Source: Candidatus Methylobacter favarea (GTDB lineage Bacteria; Pseudomonadota; Gammaproteobacteria; Methylococcales; Methylomonadaceae). From it: a stretch of 64,000 nt of DNA. Below the pieces are notes generated by a model. The model was not told the origin of the DNA. It ran no database searches and saw nothing but the letters and a program-made list of their open reading frames with translations. Where the stretch lies: NCBI RefSeq assembly GCF_902806695.1, contig NZ_CADCXN010000091.1:1-64000 (forward strand). Direction: 5' to 3'. Of the stretch, positions 47,497-56,903 are shown piece by piece; the first letter of the stretch is position 1; each line of letters opens with the position of its first letter. The translations under genes and the position numbers were made by a program.

Positions 47497-48741
47497 ATGA
47501 GCTTGTGTAAAAACGTTCTTGCTATAGCGGCTGTACTGGCAGCGCTATTGCCACTCGTCACTATAGCCCATCAAGACGATGACCATAGGCATGACCGGCA
47601 TGGCAGGCGAAATGTCCAGTTGGGCCCAAGACCCTTTTTTCTGGTCGAGGATATGGAGAACAGCGAGCTTAAAAGCGCGCTTCAGGAGTGTTCAAAAGGT
47701 CCTTTTTACAGAACCGATTTTTCGATTGGCCACCGCGGGGCTGCCTTGCAGTTCCCTGAACATACGCAGCAATCCTATGAAGCCGCTGCCCGGCTGGGAG
47801 CGGGTATTGTCGAGTGTGATGTCACTTTTACCAAGGATAAAGAACTGGTATGCCGGCATTCGCAGTGTGATCTGGAAACAACGACTAATATTCTGGATAC
47901 GAATTTAGCAAAAAAGTGTTCCGTTCAAGCCGATTTCAGCAGTGCCACCCCTTATAAAAATGTTAAATGTTGCACCAGCGATATTACGCTTGCTGAATTC
48001 AAGACCCTTAAGGGCAAGATGGATGCAGGCAATCGTAATGCCAAAACGCTTGCGGAATTTATGAATGCTACGCCCGGCTTCCGCACGGACTTATATGCCG
48101 GCAACGGCGTGCTGATGACTCATAAAGAAAGCATTGAATTGTTCAAAAAACTGGGCGTAAAGATGACGCCCGAATTAAAAGCCCCCGATGTTGAAATGCC
48201 GTTTAACGGCTTCACCCAGCAGGCTTATGCTCAAAAAATGCTTAATGAATATAAGATGGCCGGCGTTAAAGCCAAAAACGTGTACCCGCAGTCCTTTAAT
48301 CTCGAAGACGTCCGCTACTGGCTTGCCAATGAACCGGAATTCGGTAGCCAGGCAGTTTTTCTCGAAGATTTGAATGTGCCGGAAGATTCGCCTGCAGCGC
48401 TTGCAAGACTGCCATTACTGGCTGCGGAAGGGGTGAAAATCGTGGCGCCGCCGATGTGGGTTCTGGTGACGCTCGATGCCAATCACAAAATCATCCCTTC
48501 GGACTACGCGAAAGCCGCCAAAGCGGCGGGCTTGGACATTATAACCTGGACGCTGGAGCGTTCCGGTCTTCTGAAAGACGGCGGCGGTTACTATTATCAA
48601 TCGGTTACAGACGCTGTTAAAACCGATGGCGACACCCTGGTAATGCTTGATGTGCTTGCGCAGGATGTGGGCATACTCGGCATCTTCTCGGACTGGCCGG
48701 CCACCGTAACCTATTATGCCAACTGCATGAACCTGAAGTAA
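47497..48741 (+). CDS. Glycerophosphodiester phosphodiesterase
   Basis: A 414-residue secreted GDPD-family enzyme that cleaves glycerophosphodiesters to glycerol 3-phosphate and an alcohol. Signal peptide: residues 1-24 (ends TIA). The TIM-barrel motifs are [54 protein letters not shown] near 75-130, with the catalytic histidines (HRGA and the H before SQCDL) and the E and D metal ligands. An insert near 140-190 contains paired cysteines, and [12 protein letters not shown] near 340 is the end of the barrel. The usual ENT appears as EHT. The ATG at 47497 follows GGAG; the TTG frame from 47482 is less likely. Behind a PhoB-like array, so phosphate scavenging is likely. Confidence 0.9.
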   Translation: MSLCKNVLAIAAVLAALLPLVTIAHQDDDHRHDRHGRRNVQLGPRPFFLVEDMENSELKSALQECSKGPFYRTDFSIGHRGAALQFPEHTQQSYEAAARLGAGIVECDVTFTKDKELVCRHSQCDLETTTNILDTNLAKKCSVQADFSSATPYKNVKCCTSDITLAEFKTLKGKMDAGNRNAKTLAEFMNATPGFRTDLYAGNGVLMTHKESIELFKKLGVKMTPELKAPDVEMPFNGFTQQAYAQKMLNEYKMAGVKAKNVYPQSFNLEDVRYWLANEPEFGSQAVFLEDLNVPEDSPAALARLPLLAAEGVKIVAPPMWVLVTLDANHKIIPSDYAKAAKAAGLDIITWTLERSGLLKDGGGYYYQSVTDAVKTDGDTLVMLDVLAQDVGILGIFSDWPATVTYYANCMNLK

Positions 48742-48860
48742 TTTTACCATTAAACCGAAGACAGGCGTCCAATCAGAGTATTAATACGCGGGCAACTGGC
48801 CGGGACCGGGGCGTTCACGCTTTCCTGACGAGGGCGCTGAGCAGCGTGTGGGCATTATGA

Positions 48861-49850
48861 CTACAGCCAGCCGGCTTTTTTCAGGCGTAAATACAGCAGC
48901 AGACTGGCCAATGCGACGCCGCCGACTACCAGCGGATAGCTGTAGTCCCAATCCAGCTCCGGCATGTGCCTGAAGTTCATGCCGTACCAGCTGAACACCA
49001 TGGTCGGTATCGCCAGGATTGCTCCCCATCCGGCCAGCCGTTTGACGACTTCGTTCTGCCGCACTGTTTCAAAGGTAAGATGCACCTGCATCGCCGCCAA
49101 CAGCATTTCTCGCATGCCCCGGATAGCCTGGTCGATGCGTTGAATATGGTCGGCGATATCGCGAAAATACACCCGCACATCCTTGTGTATCATTCCGTTA
49201 TGAAAGCGCATCAGTTCATTGCAGATATCGATGACCGGCGTGATCGCGCCTTCCAGCAGCAACAGCTTGCGCTTCAATTCATAAAGACCTTCCAGAGTCT
49301 TCCGGCTGGGCCGGTATTGAAAAATCGCCGACTCCAGCACATCGAACTGTTCCTGCAGGCCGTCAATGACATGCACATAGTTATCGACGATAAAATCCAT
49401 AATTGAATACAAGGCAAAGCCGGGCCCTTTGGCCAATTGCTGCGGCATGGCCTCGCAGTGCTTTCTGACTTTACCGAGACCAGGCGAAGCCCCGTGCCTG
49501 ACCGTCACCAGAAAATGCGGGCCCAGGAAAACATGGATTTCACCGAACTCGATCTGATCTTTTGCAAGCCGGACGGTATGCAACACCATGAATATGGAAT
49601 CGCCGTATTCCTCGACTTTCGGGCGCTGATGCGCTGCGCAGGCATCTTCAATAGCCAGATCATGCAAGCCGAATTCCTCCTGGATTTTGGCCAACAGCTT
49701 GTTGTTTGCTTCATGCAGACCCAGCCAGACAAACCTGTTTTCCTGTTTCAGCACGTCACTGATGTCCTCGATGGTCACCTCGCCGATGCTGACGCCGTTT
49801 TGATAGGCCACGCATTTCATGACCATGCTGTTAGTGATTGTCTCTGTCAA
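48861..49850 (-). CDS. corA: Magnesium/cobalt transporter CorA
   Basis: A 329-residue classical CorA: a pentameric inner-membrane channel for Mg2+ (also Co2+ and Ni2+). The long N-terminal cytoplasmic domain (residues about 1-265) includes VWLGLHEANN and HDLAIEDACAAHQRPKVEEYGDSIFMVLHTV. The long helix near 240-270 contains LTFETVRQNEVVKRLAGWGAILAIPTMV, the selectivity motif YGMNF is intact near residue 291, and the second membrane helix near 305-322 precedes a basic tail. It starts 12 bp after the stop of the lipoprotein gene, so the two may share a transcript. It contrasts with the GMS-bearing fusion 3 kb to the left. Confidence 0.93.
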   Translation of the reverse strand: MTETITNSMVMKCVAYQNGVSIGEVTIEDISDVLKQENRFVWLGLHEANNKLLAKIQEEFGLHDLAIEDACAAHQRPKVEEYGDSIFMVLHTVRLAKDQIEFGEIHVFLGPHFLVTVRHGASPGLGKVRKHCEAMPQQLAKGPGFALYSIMDFIVDNYVHVIDGLQEQFDVLESAIFQYRPSRKTLEGLYELKRKLLLLEGAITPVIDICNELMRFHNGMIHKDVRVYFRDIADHIQRIDQAIRGMREMLLAAMQVHLTFETVRQNEVVKRLAGWGAILAIPTMVFSWYGMNFRHMPELDWDYSYPLVVGGVALASLLLYLRLKKAGWL

Positions 49851-49862
49851 AATGTCTCCCTA

Positions 49863-51071
49863 TTATTTGGAAATAGTGATTTCCGGCGCCCCTTGCCGTG
49901 CCAGATCGGTCATGGTCATTTGAAAAATCTGGCATAATAGACGAAAGCCTTCGCGGTTCCATTGATAGCCGGATTCCGGTTTGAGCGCATAATGCCAACT
50001 GCCAAACTGTACGCTGATATCGGCAGCCGACTCGTCATCGCTAACCAGCAAGGCCATCGTGTTCACCGGATTCTCTCTGACATAAGGGGTTTGCGGATGT
50101 TTGGCAACAGTATATTCGGGGTCGTCGCTGATGGACTGGCCGATAAAGTTCAGCACATTATGAAAGCTGCGCAAGCGGAAAACCCCATGTATCGGCCACT
50201 GTCCGCCAGGATGACCAGGGCGGATGTCGACGCTGACATCATTGTCTGACTCCTGATTGGCTTCTTCCTGCAAACGTATGCGCTCTTCATTGCTTAGCGT
50301 CATCGGATCATAATTGGTCAGCAGGATACGCCCGATTACCCGCTTGCTCAATGTAATTTGCTTAGGCTTAGCCTGATATACGATACTGAATTCTTTTTGC
50401 AGCGCAGCCATTTGTTCGGCCGTCAATGCTTCGGCCGGCATAGTCCAATGCTGATCAAACATCAACGGTTCGACAAATAACTGATGTCTATCCTGAATAG
50501 CCGACAAATGCAGCACGGCTTGACGGAACAACCGGTAGCCTTCAGCAGCGCGGGGTTTATTTAGATAAATGCCGCTGTTTGTGCCGCCTTTAATCCGCAC
50601 CTCGCCGGCCAGCAAGCGCAAAAGCAAGTCCACATCAACGCCTTGCCGCAGCAGCATGGTCAGTTTGCTTTCCTGAAACGGGGTAAGCAAGCGCCGGGTA
50701 AACTCCTCGCCCTCAATCGGCACGATGCTGATAGTCGGGTTCTCGGAAATCGAGCCGCCGAACACCGGCGTCAATAACGAGCCGGATTCTCCGGTAAGAG
50801 CCGGCGTCGCTCCGGCATTGAATTGAAAATTAAAGGTTGCGGCAATATTGGAAACGCCGGTGAAATGCATGGGCTGATGTTGATGGGCGCGGGCAATATT
50901 CAACAACAGTTGTTTGGACAGAATGTCCGTAGTGGCCTTGTCATAGGCGATGACAGCGCGATCCAGCGCTATCGGAGAAAAGCAGCCCTGAAGGCCGCAT
51001 AAAACCAGCATTGTCAGCCATCTTGCAGGGGCTTTGGTTAACACTAGCGGGCGGTAGAGATTGAAGATCAT
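49863..51071 (-). CDS. Unrecognised lipoprotein
   Basis: A 402-residue lipoprotein. From the ATG at 51071 (AAGGA upstream; a longer frame goes to 51167) the signal is basic, hydrophobic and ends in a lipobox LQGC. The mature part begins SPIALDRAVIAYDKATTDILSKQLLLNIARAHQHQPMHFTGVSNIAATFNF, a run seen in a family of conserved secreted proteins whose role I do not know. Later segments include GIYLNKPRAAEGYRLFRQAVL near residue 175 and a C-terminal acidic-to-aromatic stretch (WHYALKPESGYQW). It is on the same strand as corA with a 12-bp gap. It may be exported to the periplasm or the outer membrane. Confidence 0.7.
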   Translation of the reverse strand: MIFNLYRPLVLTKAPARWLTMLVLCGLQGCFSPIALDRAVIAYDKATTDILSKQLLLNIARAHQHQPMHFTGVSNIAATFNFQFNAGATPALTGESGSLLTPVFGGSISENPTISIVPIEGEEFTRRLLTPFQESKLTMLLRQGVDVDLLLRLLAGEVRIKGGTNSGIYLNKPRAAEGYRLFRQAVLHLSAIQDRHQLFVEPLMFDQHWTMPAEALTAEQMAALQKEFSIVYQAKPKQITLSKRVIGRILLTNYDPMTLSNEERIRLQEEANQESDNDVSVDIRPGHPGGQWPIHGVFRLRSFHNVLNFIGQSISDDPEYTVAKHPQTPYVRENPVNTMALLVSDDESAADISVQFGSWHYALKPESGYQWNREGFRLLCQIFQMTMTDLARQGAPEITISK

Positions 51072-51307
51072 ATCGTTCCTTTGAATTTGGCCATAAGAAC
51101 AATAGGAAAGCCAACCCGGTAAGTCAAATTCTTTGATTCTGGCCAGGTTATAAAAGGCTGCGCTCATTCTTCAGTGACTATAAGAACTGTAAGGAAAAGA
51201 TTTATCGTACTTGGGTATAGAAGTGCCTGCTCATTGCTGCCATGTAGATGTACATACACTCCAGAAATAGGATAATTAACCCATCTTCGGCCTGATAGGG
51301 CAATCGC

Positions 51308-52486
51308 TCATTCTGGCCCCGCTGCGAGAGCAATCGCCGCTCTTTGGCGTTTGCTAAATGATAGCGGCGGAAGACGATCTGCGAGCAGGGTATTGACGAT
51401 CGTTGCGGAGGCGGCGGGTTTGGCAAAACGCAGGGCGTTGGCTTTCATCCGGCTCAATCTGTCCGGGTCTTCCAGCAAGCGCTCCAGTTTGAAGGGCAAA
51501 GTGGTCAAATCGTTGCACTTGACGGCGATGCCTTCTTCCAACAGATGATCGCTATTTCTTTCCTCCTGCCCCGGGATCGGAGCGACCACGCACATGGGCA
51601 GGCCGCAAGCAATAGCTTCGGCGGTCGTCATGCCGCCGGGCTTGCCGATAAAAATATCAGCCATTTTCATCAATTTGTGCATTTCATTGGTATAACCCAG
51701 AACTTTAAAGCTGGAACTTCGATTATTGATTAATTGTAAAATGCGCTGTTTCAGTTCGCCGTTGCGTCCACAGACAACCACTGTCTGCGCGTTGCTATTC
51801 AGGTTGAGCAGCCGCTCCACCATGAATTCGGTAGGCCCCAGGCCAAAGGCTCCCGCCGACAGCAGCAAAACCGGTTTTTCCGGGTTCAATTCCAGTTCCA
51901 GGCGGCTTTGTTCGCGGTTGAGGGGCTGTTGAAAAACGGCATCAATGGGGATGCCGGACACCGTGATTCTTTCGCTGGGAATGCCGAGTACTTCAAGATG
52001 CGCTCTGGTTTCATCGATAGCGACAAAATAGCGATGGAATGAGCGTGACAACCACATGGCGTGAAAGTCGAAATCGGTCACTACAATGGACAGATGCGCT
52101 TGCAATTGTTTCGCCGCAATCAGGTGAGAGATGATGCCGGCAGGCATGAAGTGCGTGCAGACCGTGATATGGGGGTCGAATTCCCGGATAAACCGCACCA
52201 GCGGTTTGGTATTCAGCCGGTCCAGCATGTGCCGCATCCGGTCAGTGTGCCAGGGCTCGTCGCTGGTTTTATACCACCAGCCCAGAAAATTGGGCGCGGA
52301 CCGCACCAGCGATGTGTAAAATCCGGAATAGAAGTCCCGGAACAGCTTGTTGGTGTATTGCAGCGCATCATTATTGATGACTTCGGCAACCCGGCTGTCA
52401 GCGGCAAAGGAAAGCTCCAACGCTTCGGCCGCTTTGATATGGCCGGCTCCCGCCCCGGCCGACATAATCAAAACCCGTTTTTTCAT
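51308..52486 (-). CDS. MGDG-synthase-like GT28 glycosyltransferase
   Basis: A 392-residue glycosyltransferase of the monogalactosyldiacylglycerol-synthase/processive diacylglycerol-glucosyltransferase group (GT28 fold, related to MurG). The N-terminal domain has MSAGAGAGHIKAAEAL at residues 9-24 and TDFDFHAMWLSRSFHRYFVAIDE near 138-160. The C-terminal domain has PVLLLSAGAFGLGPTEFMVERLL near 205 and IGKPGGMTTAEAIACGLPMCVVAPIPGQEERNSDHLLEEG near 280-318, which binds the sugar nucleotide. Likely acceptor: diacylglycerol. The nudix gene is 27 bp upstream on the same strand, with LplT beyond. Glycolipid synthesis fits the phosphate-stress setting. Confidence 0.88.
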   Translation of the reverse strand: MKKRVLIMSAGAGAGHIKAAEALELSFAADSRVAEVINNDALQYTNKLFRDFYSGFYTSLVRSAPNFLGWWYKTSDEPWHTDRMRHMLDRLNTKPLVRFIREFDPHITVCTHFMPAGIISHLIAAKQLQAHLSIVVTDFDFHAMWLSRSFHRYFVAIDETRAHLEVLGIPSERITVSGIPIDAVFQQPLNREQSRLELELNPEKPVLLLSAGAFGLGPTEFMVERLLNLNSNAQTVVVCGRNGELKQRILQLINNRSSSFKVLGYTNEMHKLMKMADIFIGKPGGMTTAEAIACGLPMCVVAPIPGQEERNSDHLLEEGIAVKCNDLTTLPFKLERLLEDPDRLSRMKANALRFAKPAASATIVNTLLADRLPPLSFSKRQRAAIALAAGPE

Positions 52487-52513
52487 CAGTTTATAATGGA
52501 CTTGTTTGGTTGT

Positions 52514-52966
52514 CTAAAACCCGGCATGTTGGTTACGCGGCAGCGCCGGTCGTCCGGTTTGCCGATAGTGTGTATAGTCGGCGAGTACCTGGGCGTGATC
52601 GAACGCCAGGGATTCAGGCAGCTCATTCAGGCTGAACAGCCGGCAATTTTTAGCATCATCCGCAGCTTCCGGCAAGCCCGATGCTTCGGCTACATACACA
52701 GCCGTCACGGTATGGCCGCGGGTATCTCGGGGAGGATCGGAATAGATGCCAAGCAAGGCTTGCAGTTGCACCTCCAGTCCGACTTCTTCCTTAGCCTCGC
52801 GCATTGCGGCGTATTCGACCATTTCGCCCAGATCGACAAAGCCGCCGGGAATTGCCCAGCCGTAGGGCGAATAAGCGCGCTCAATCAATACGATTGGGCG
52901 ATCGGGAAAATCAGTCAGCTCAATAATAATATCGGCAGCGAGCAACGGCGTAATAGGTTTAGGCAT
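52514..52966 (-). CDS. NUDIX hydrolase
   Basis: A 150-residue Nudix pyrophosphohydrolase. The Nudix box (GX5EX7REUXEEXGU) is at about residues 42-64: GFVDLGE, then REAKEEVGL. The N-terminal TPLLAADIIIELTDFPDRPIVLIERAYSPYGWAIPGG and the TRGHTVTAVYVAEASG strand support the fold. Substrate unknown; ADP-ribose or a nucleoside diphosphate derivative is possible. It overlaps no gene, but it is only 27 bp upstream of the GT28 gene and 67 bp after LplT, so all three may be cotranscribed. Confidence 0.88.
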   Translation of the reverse strand: MPKPITPLLAADIIIELTDFPDRPIVLIERAYSPYGWAIPGGFVDLGEMVEYAAMREAKEEVGLEVQLQALLGIYSDPPRDTRGHTVTAVYVAEASGLPEAADDAKNCRLFSLNELPESLAFDHAQVLADYTHYRQTGRPALPRNQHAGF

Positions 52967-53033
52967 AATAGCCTCCGAATAAATGGGGGTGGCAGTTCAA
53001 AGCCCGGGCTTAAGCGATGCTGTCCTTTTTTTA

Positions 53034-54347
53034 TTAATCCTGATCATGGCCATGCTTTTTAGTAAGCATGGCCATTGTAACCGATACCACTAACCCAAAC
53101 ACGATCACGATGGCATTTACCGACAAGCGGGCTCTGATCATCAGCGCGTAAGCGCCCAGCATCAACAAAATGCTGAGATTTTCGTTGAAGTTCTGTACGG
53201 CGATGGAATGTCCCGAGCCCATGAGCTGGTGCCCACGGTGCTGTAGCAAGGCATTCATCGGTATTAAAAAACTGCCGGCCAGGATGCCAATCAATATCAG
53301 CATCAGCACTGCCAGCCGCCAGTCGGTTATCCATGCCATTGCGGAAACGGCTAATCCCATGACTATTCCCAAGGGCAGTACTTTCACGGCATGAGCCAAT
53401 GGCACAGCCTTGGCCGCCGCAACAGAACCGATAGCAAGGCCGACTGCGACTAGCGCAGTCAATTGGGTTGCCTGCTCCAGATCGAGATTCAGCGCCGCCG
53501 CGGCCCAGGCGAGAATAATAAAACGCAAGCTCGTTCCTGCTCCCCAAAACAGCGAGGTTACCGCGAGAGATACTTGCCCTAACGAATCCTGCCACAGCAG
53601 CAGGAAAGTTCTCCGGAAATCCGCCAACAGCAATCTCGGCGTTCGATTCGATAAGGGGTGCTCAATGGGCAGCCTGGGAATGTAATAATTGAGTATCGCC
53701 GCCGCGAAATAAAGACCGAGGATGACCAAAATCGCGAACTCGGGGGCGGTATCAATGCCGCCATTGAACTCAAGCCCGCCCAGTTGCCGGACAACCTGAT
53801 CCTCAACGCGATGTCCAATCAATAAACCGCCCAGAATGGCGCCCAGAATGATAGCTGCAACGGTCAGACCTTCCATCCAGGCGTTGGCCCATACTAATTT
53901 ACAGGGGGGGAGATATTCGGTCAGAATGCCGTATTTAGCCGGCGAGTACATAGCTGCGCCAATGCCGACAAAACCATAGGCGAGTAAAGGATGCAAACCC
54001 GATAACATGGCCGTGCAACCCGCTATCTTGATACTGTTGCTAATGAACATGACCCGGCCTTTCGGCAGCGCATCGGAGAAGGCGCCAACAAAAGGCGCGA
54101 GCCCAATAAAGGCGAACACGAAGAACTGTTGTAATACCGGGGTTTGCCAGGCGGGCGCATCGAGATCTTTGAGCACGGCGATAGCGGCAAAGAGCAGGGC
54201 GTTATCGGCCAATGATGAAAAAAACTGGGCCGCAAGGATGGTGTTGAAGCCGCGACTTATAGAATTAATTGTGCTGTGCGGCGCCTGGAAAACCGGAATC
54301 GCTGCACTATAAATAGTTAAAAGTTTTCTTTTATTAGTTGTTTTCAT
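53034..54347 (-). CDS. lplT: Lysophospholipid transporter LplT (MFS)
   Basis: A 437-residue major-facilitator protein of the LplT type, which flips lysophospholipids across the inner membrane for re-acylation by Aas. About 12 helices. N-terminal segment: NTILAAQFFSSLADNALLFAAIAVL near residues 34-58; then FIGLAPFVGAFSDALPKGRVMFISNSIK near 75-105, SPAKYGILTEYLPP near 133-146 and WANAWMEGLTVAAIILGAILGGLL near 150-175. The C-terminus includes NFNENLSILLMLGAYALMIR. In enterobacteria lplT is fused or adjacent to aas; no acyltransferase is seen here. Lipid turnover fits the surrounding genes. Confidence 0.9.
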   Translation of the reverse strand: MKTTNKRKLLTIYSAAIPVFQAPHSTINSISRGFNTILAAQFFSSLADNALLFAAIAVLKDLDAPAWQTPVLQQFFVFAFIGLAPFVGAFSDALPKGRVMFISNSIKIAGCTAMLSGLHPLLAYGFVGIGAAMYSPAKYGILTEYLPPCKLVWANAWMEGLTVAAIILGAILGGLLIGHRVEDQVVRQLGGLEFNGGIDTAPEFAILVILGLYFAAAILNYYIPRLPIEHPLSNRTPRLLLADFRRTFLLLWQDSLGQVSLAVTSLFWGAGTSLRFIILAWAAAALNLDLEQATQLTALVAVGLAIGSVAAAKAVPLAHAVKVLPLGIVMGLAVSAMAWITDWRLAVLMLILIGILAGSFLIPMNALLQHRGHQLMGSGHSIAVQNFNENLSILLMLGAYALMIRARLSVNAIVIVFGLVVSVTMAMLTKKHGHDQD

Positions 54348-54577
54348 CAGCTATAAACTTAAACCGGTACTGGCGATAAGACCTGACTGTTCGTACTTAT
54401 GTACAGTACGAGGAGCGGGATTGGGAATTATTTTTGACCAGGCGGTGCCTAGGCAGTCCGTTCATAATGCCATATCAAGGAACGGCTTATCCTTAAAATT
54501 GATCGCCCTGAATTTATAATCATGGAATTCATCGGAAGTGTTACAGCTTGCGGCGGCCCAGGTTGACAACGGTGCAT

Positions 54578-55369
54578 TTATCCATGAAGGTTGGCTTCCA
54601 GAGTCTCACTATCGGCAATGGCTGGTTCAGTCTTGCGCCAGTTCACGAGTTCCAGCGTGCCGTCCGCGCGTTCCACGATGGCGGTGCAGCTTTCCACGAA
54701 ATCCCCGGTGTTGACATATAAAAATCCATCCATATCCTTGATTTCAGCGTGGTGTATATGCCCGCAAATAACGCCATCCAGGCCCTGGTCCTTAAGCGTG
54801 CTGACAATGCTGTCTTCATAATCGGAAATAAACTGAACCACATTCTTGACTTTAAACTTGACGAAGGCGGCAAGAGAGAAATTTGATTGTATGCCCAATA
54901 AACGCCTGCTTATTCGAAGAAGGCGATTCACCTGAAGCAGAAAGTCATAACCTTCGTTGCCCAGCTTGGCAACCCACTTGTGGCATTTGGCAATAGTGTC
55001 GTATTCATCGCCGTGGACAACCAGAAATTGCTTCCCTGTGGATGTGGTATGCACATCCGAGTTTTTGACGATAATGTCGCCAAAGACATAATTATCGTAC
55101 TCCCGGACGTTTTCGTCATGGTTCCCCGGTATATAGATGACCTGGGTGCCGTGTCTGGCCTTGCGCAGGACTTTCTGAATTACCGTATTATGATCCCTGG
55201 GCCAGTACATTTTTCTGGAAAGCGCCCAAAAATCGATAATGTCGCCTACCAGGTAAAGCTTTTCGCTGTCGTTGTGTTTTAGAAAATCGAGTAAAACATC
55301 GGCCTGGCATTGCGTGGAACCCAGGTGCAAATCGGAAATCCAGATGCTTCGATAGGTGTTGTTAGCCAT
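54578..55369 (-). CDS. PlcP-like metallophosphoesterase (annotated UDP-2,3-diacylglucosamine diphosphatase)
   Basis: A 263-residue calcineurin-fold phosphoesterase. The metal site motifs are ISDLHLG at residues 10-16, GDIIDFW near 43-49, GNHDE near 84, HGDEYD near 118 and GHIHHAEI near 203-210. The spacing and segments YLVGDIIDFWALSRKMYWPRDHNTVIQKVLRKARHGTQVIYIPGNHDENVREYDNYVFGDI match the PlcP/LpxH2-like group better than E. coli LpxH. PlcP is a phospholipase C that converts phospholipids to diacylglycerol under phosphate limitation. The neighbouring GT4 gene supports this role. The ATG at 55369 begins right at the conserved domain; a longer frame reaches 55444. Alternative function: lipid A precursor hydrolase. 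Confidence 0.8.
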   Translation of the reverse strand: MANNTYRSIWISDLHLGSTQCQADVLLDFLKHNDSEKLYLVGDIIDFWALSRKMYWPRDHNTVIQKVLRKARHGTQVIYIPGNHDENVREYDNYVFGDIIVKNSDVHTTSTGKQFLVVHGDEYDTIAKCHKWVAKLGNEGYDFLLQVNRLLRISRRLLGIQSNFSLAAFVKFKVKNVVQFISDYEDSIVSTLKDQGLDGVICGHIHHAEIKDMDGFLYVNTGDFVESCTAIVERADGTLELVNWRKTEPAIADSETLEANLHG

Positions 55370-55542
55370 AATCCAACTGTTAACATTATTACCGGCGTGA
55401 GCTGCTTTGTCGATGAGCCTTAGCCGGTATTTGCTGGTGCTCATGGCTCGCTAAAACCACTGAGGCGTTTTTTTAACGGGCAACATTTCATTGGGACAGG
55501 ATTTTTAACAACTTTATTTACTGAGTTTGAGCGTAACAGGAA

Positions 55543-56601
55543 TCATTTTACCCAATGCTCAACTATTGAATTATTTTTGCTATCCCTGCTTTTTTCAAAA
55601 GCAGGAACAAGGTTATAAAAAAATTGTCTGGTGCAATTAGCCCAGGAATAATTCAAGGCATAATTTCGACAGTCCTGCGCGTCTAATTGCAGAGCCTCGG
55701 CAATCGCCTTCTTTAAATTTTCATCCAGTCTGCCGACTTTATCGCTGCCAATCACATCCACCGGCCCATTAACCGGAAAAGCCGCAACCGGCAGGCCACT
55801 GGCCAGCGCCTCCAGCATGACAATGCCGAAGGTATCGGTGCGGCTCGGGAATACAAACACATCTGCTGCCGCCATATAATTGGCCAAGGGTTCACCGGTC
55901 TGAAAACCGGCAAAAACCGTATCAGGGAATCTGGCTTTAAGCTCTTTCAACTGCGGACCATCACCGACAACGATTTTTGTTCCGGCAAGCTCCAGGGATA
56001 AAAAAGCGTCGATGTTTTTTTCAATGGCCACTCTGCCGACAAACATGCATACAGGGCGCGGCAGTGATATAAATGTTTTATCCCTGGGATAATAAAAATC
56101 AGAATTTACGCCGCGGGACCAGCGCACCAGAGTATTTTTAAATCCTCTTGCCTTCAAATCCGATTCTACCGAGGACGTAGCCACCATGATCTTTTTTGCC
56201 GGCGCATGAAACCAGCGCAAAAATCCATAACCCCACGATACCGGGATCTTAAAACGCAAATTAACGTATTCTGCGAATAAGGTATGAAATGACGTGGTAA
56301 ACGCCAGCTTCCGGTTCAGGCAATATCGCCTCGCCGCAATTCCCAATGGCCCTTCAGTAGCTATATGAATGCGCTGGGGATTGAATTCATTAAGCAGCCT
56401 TTTTAGTTTTCTGTTACAGGCATACGCTAATCGAATGGAAGGGTAAGTCGGACAGGGAATTGTTATAAATTGATCCGGAGTAATGAGCTTGATTTGATGG
56501 CCGGCCCGTTCCAGAGTTGAACACGTATTTTCAATGGTTGTAACAACCCCGTTTATTTGGGGATGCCAAGCATCGCTGATGAACGCAATTCTCAATGTCA
56601 T
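55543..56601 (-). CDS. GT4 glycosyltransferase, Agt-like (glycolipid synthesis)
   Basis: A 352-residue GT-B glycosyltransferase. N-terminal RIAFISDAWHPQINGVVTTIENTCSTLERAGHQI (residues 4-37), then IHIATEGPLGIAARRYCL near 78, SFHTLFAEYVN near 104, SWGYGFLRWFHAPAKKIMVAT near 122 and WSRGVNSDFYYPRD near 160. The donor motif is PSRTDTFGIVMLEALASGLPVAAFPV near 253-278. These segments match the Agt-like enzymes that add sugars to diacylglycerol and are adjacent to plcP in alphaproteobacteria; donor sugar is unknown. It lies 170 bp upstream of the phosphoesterase on the same strand, consistent with one operon. A weak PhoB-like site lies upstream. Confidence 0.82.
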   Translation of the reverse strand: MTLRIAFISDAWHPQINGVVTTIENTCSTLERAGHQIKLITPDQFITIPCPTYPSIRLAYACNRKLKRLLNEFNPQRIHIATEGPLGIAARRYCLNRKLAFTTSFHTLFAEYVNLRFKIPVSWGYGFLRWFHAPAKKIMVATSSVESDLKARGFKNTLVRWSRGVNSDFYYPRDKTFISLPRPVCMFVGRVAIEKNIDAFLSLELAGTKIVVGDGPQLKELKARFPDTVFAGFQTGEPLANYMAAADVFVFPSRTDTFGIVMLEALASGLPVAAFPVNGPVDVIGSDKVGRLDENLKKAIAEALQLDAQDCRNYALNYSWANCTRQFFYNLVPAFEKSRDSKNNSIVEHWVK

Positions 56602-56752
56602 AAAGGCCCTGAATTATTGTTTATTTACGTGATAGCAGGATAAACGAGTCGTAGTAATCGCCAACCATGCTGATTTTTTAAATCGGAAAATCGGATCTGT
56701 AAATTTCGGATCAACAGGATGACTTGGCAAAAGCCAATGTTATAGAACAAAT

Positions 56753-56784
56753 ATGACTATTTAATGAAAACAGTCCGGTAACAA
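56753..56784 (-). promoter_or_regulatory. Weak PhoB-box-like site upstream of the Agt-like gene
   Basis: On the minus strand, two overlapping registers of 11-bp phased half-sites occur: TTGTTAC with CTGTTTT, and TTTTCAT with TAGTCAT. Each matches the consensus at 5 of 7 positions if C is allowed at the last position. The site is about 150-180 bp upstream of the start codon, farther than usual. It is weaker than the other arrays in this region. Confidence 0.3.
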
Positions 56785-56903
56785 GCTTTTTTATGTTTTT
56801 CCGGTTTTGAACGGCTATGATTAAGCTGTTTTTTCTATGCACGCTATGCTTTTTGTATCGCGGCCTTGAAAAAATTCTCAAGGGAAGGGGGAGTTCAAGC
56901 TGA

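Noticed and set aside
52061-53062. A 333-codon plus-strand frame covering the nudix and part of the GT28 gene.
   Set aside because: Both minus-strand genes have diagnostic motifs (Nudix box, GxGH, GGMTTAEA) and ribosome sites.
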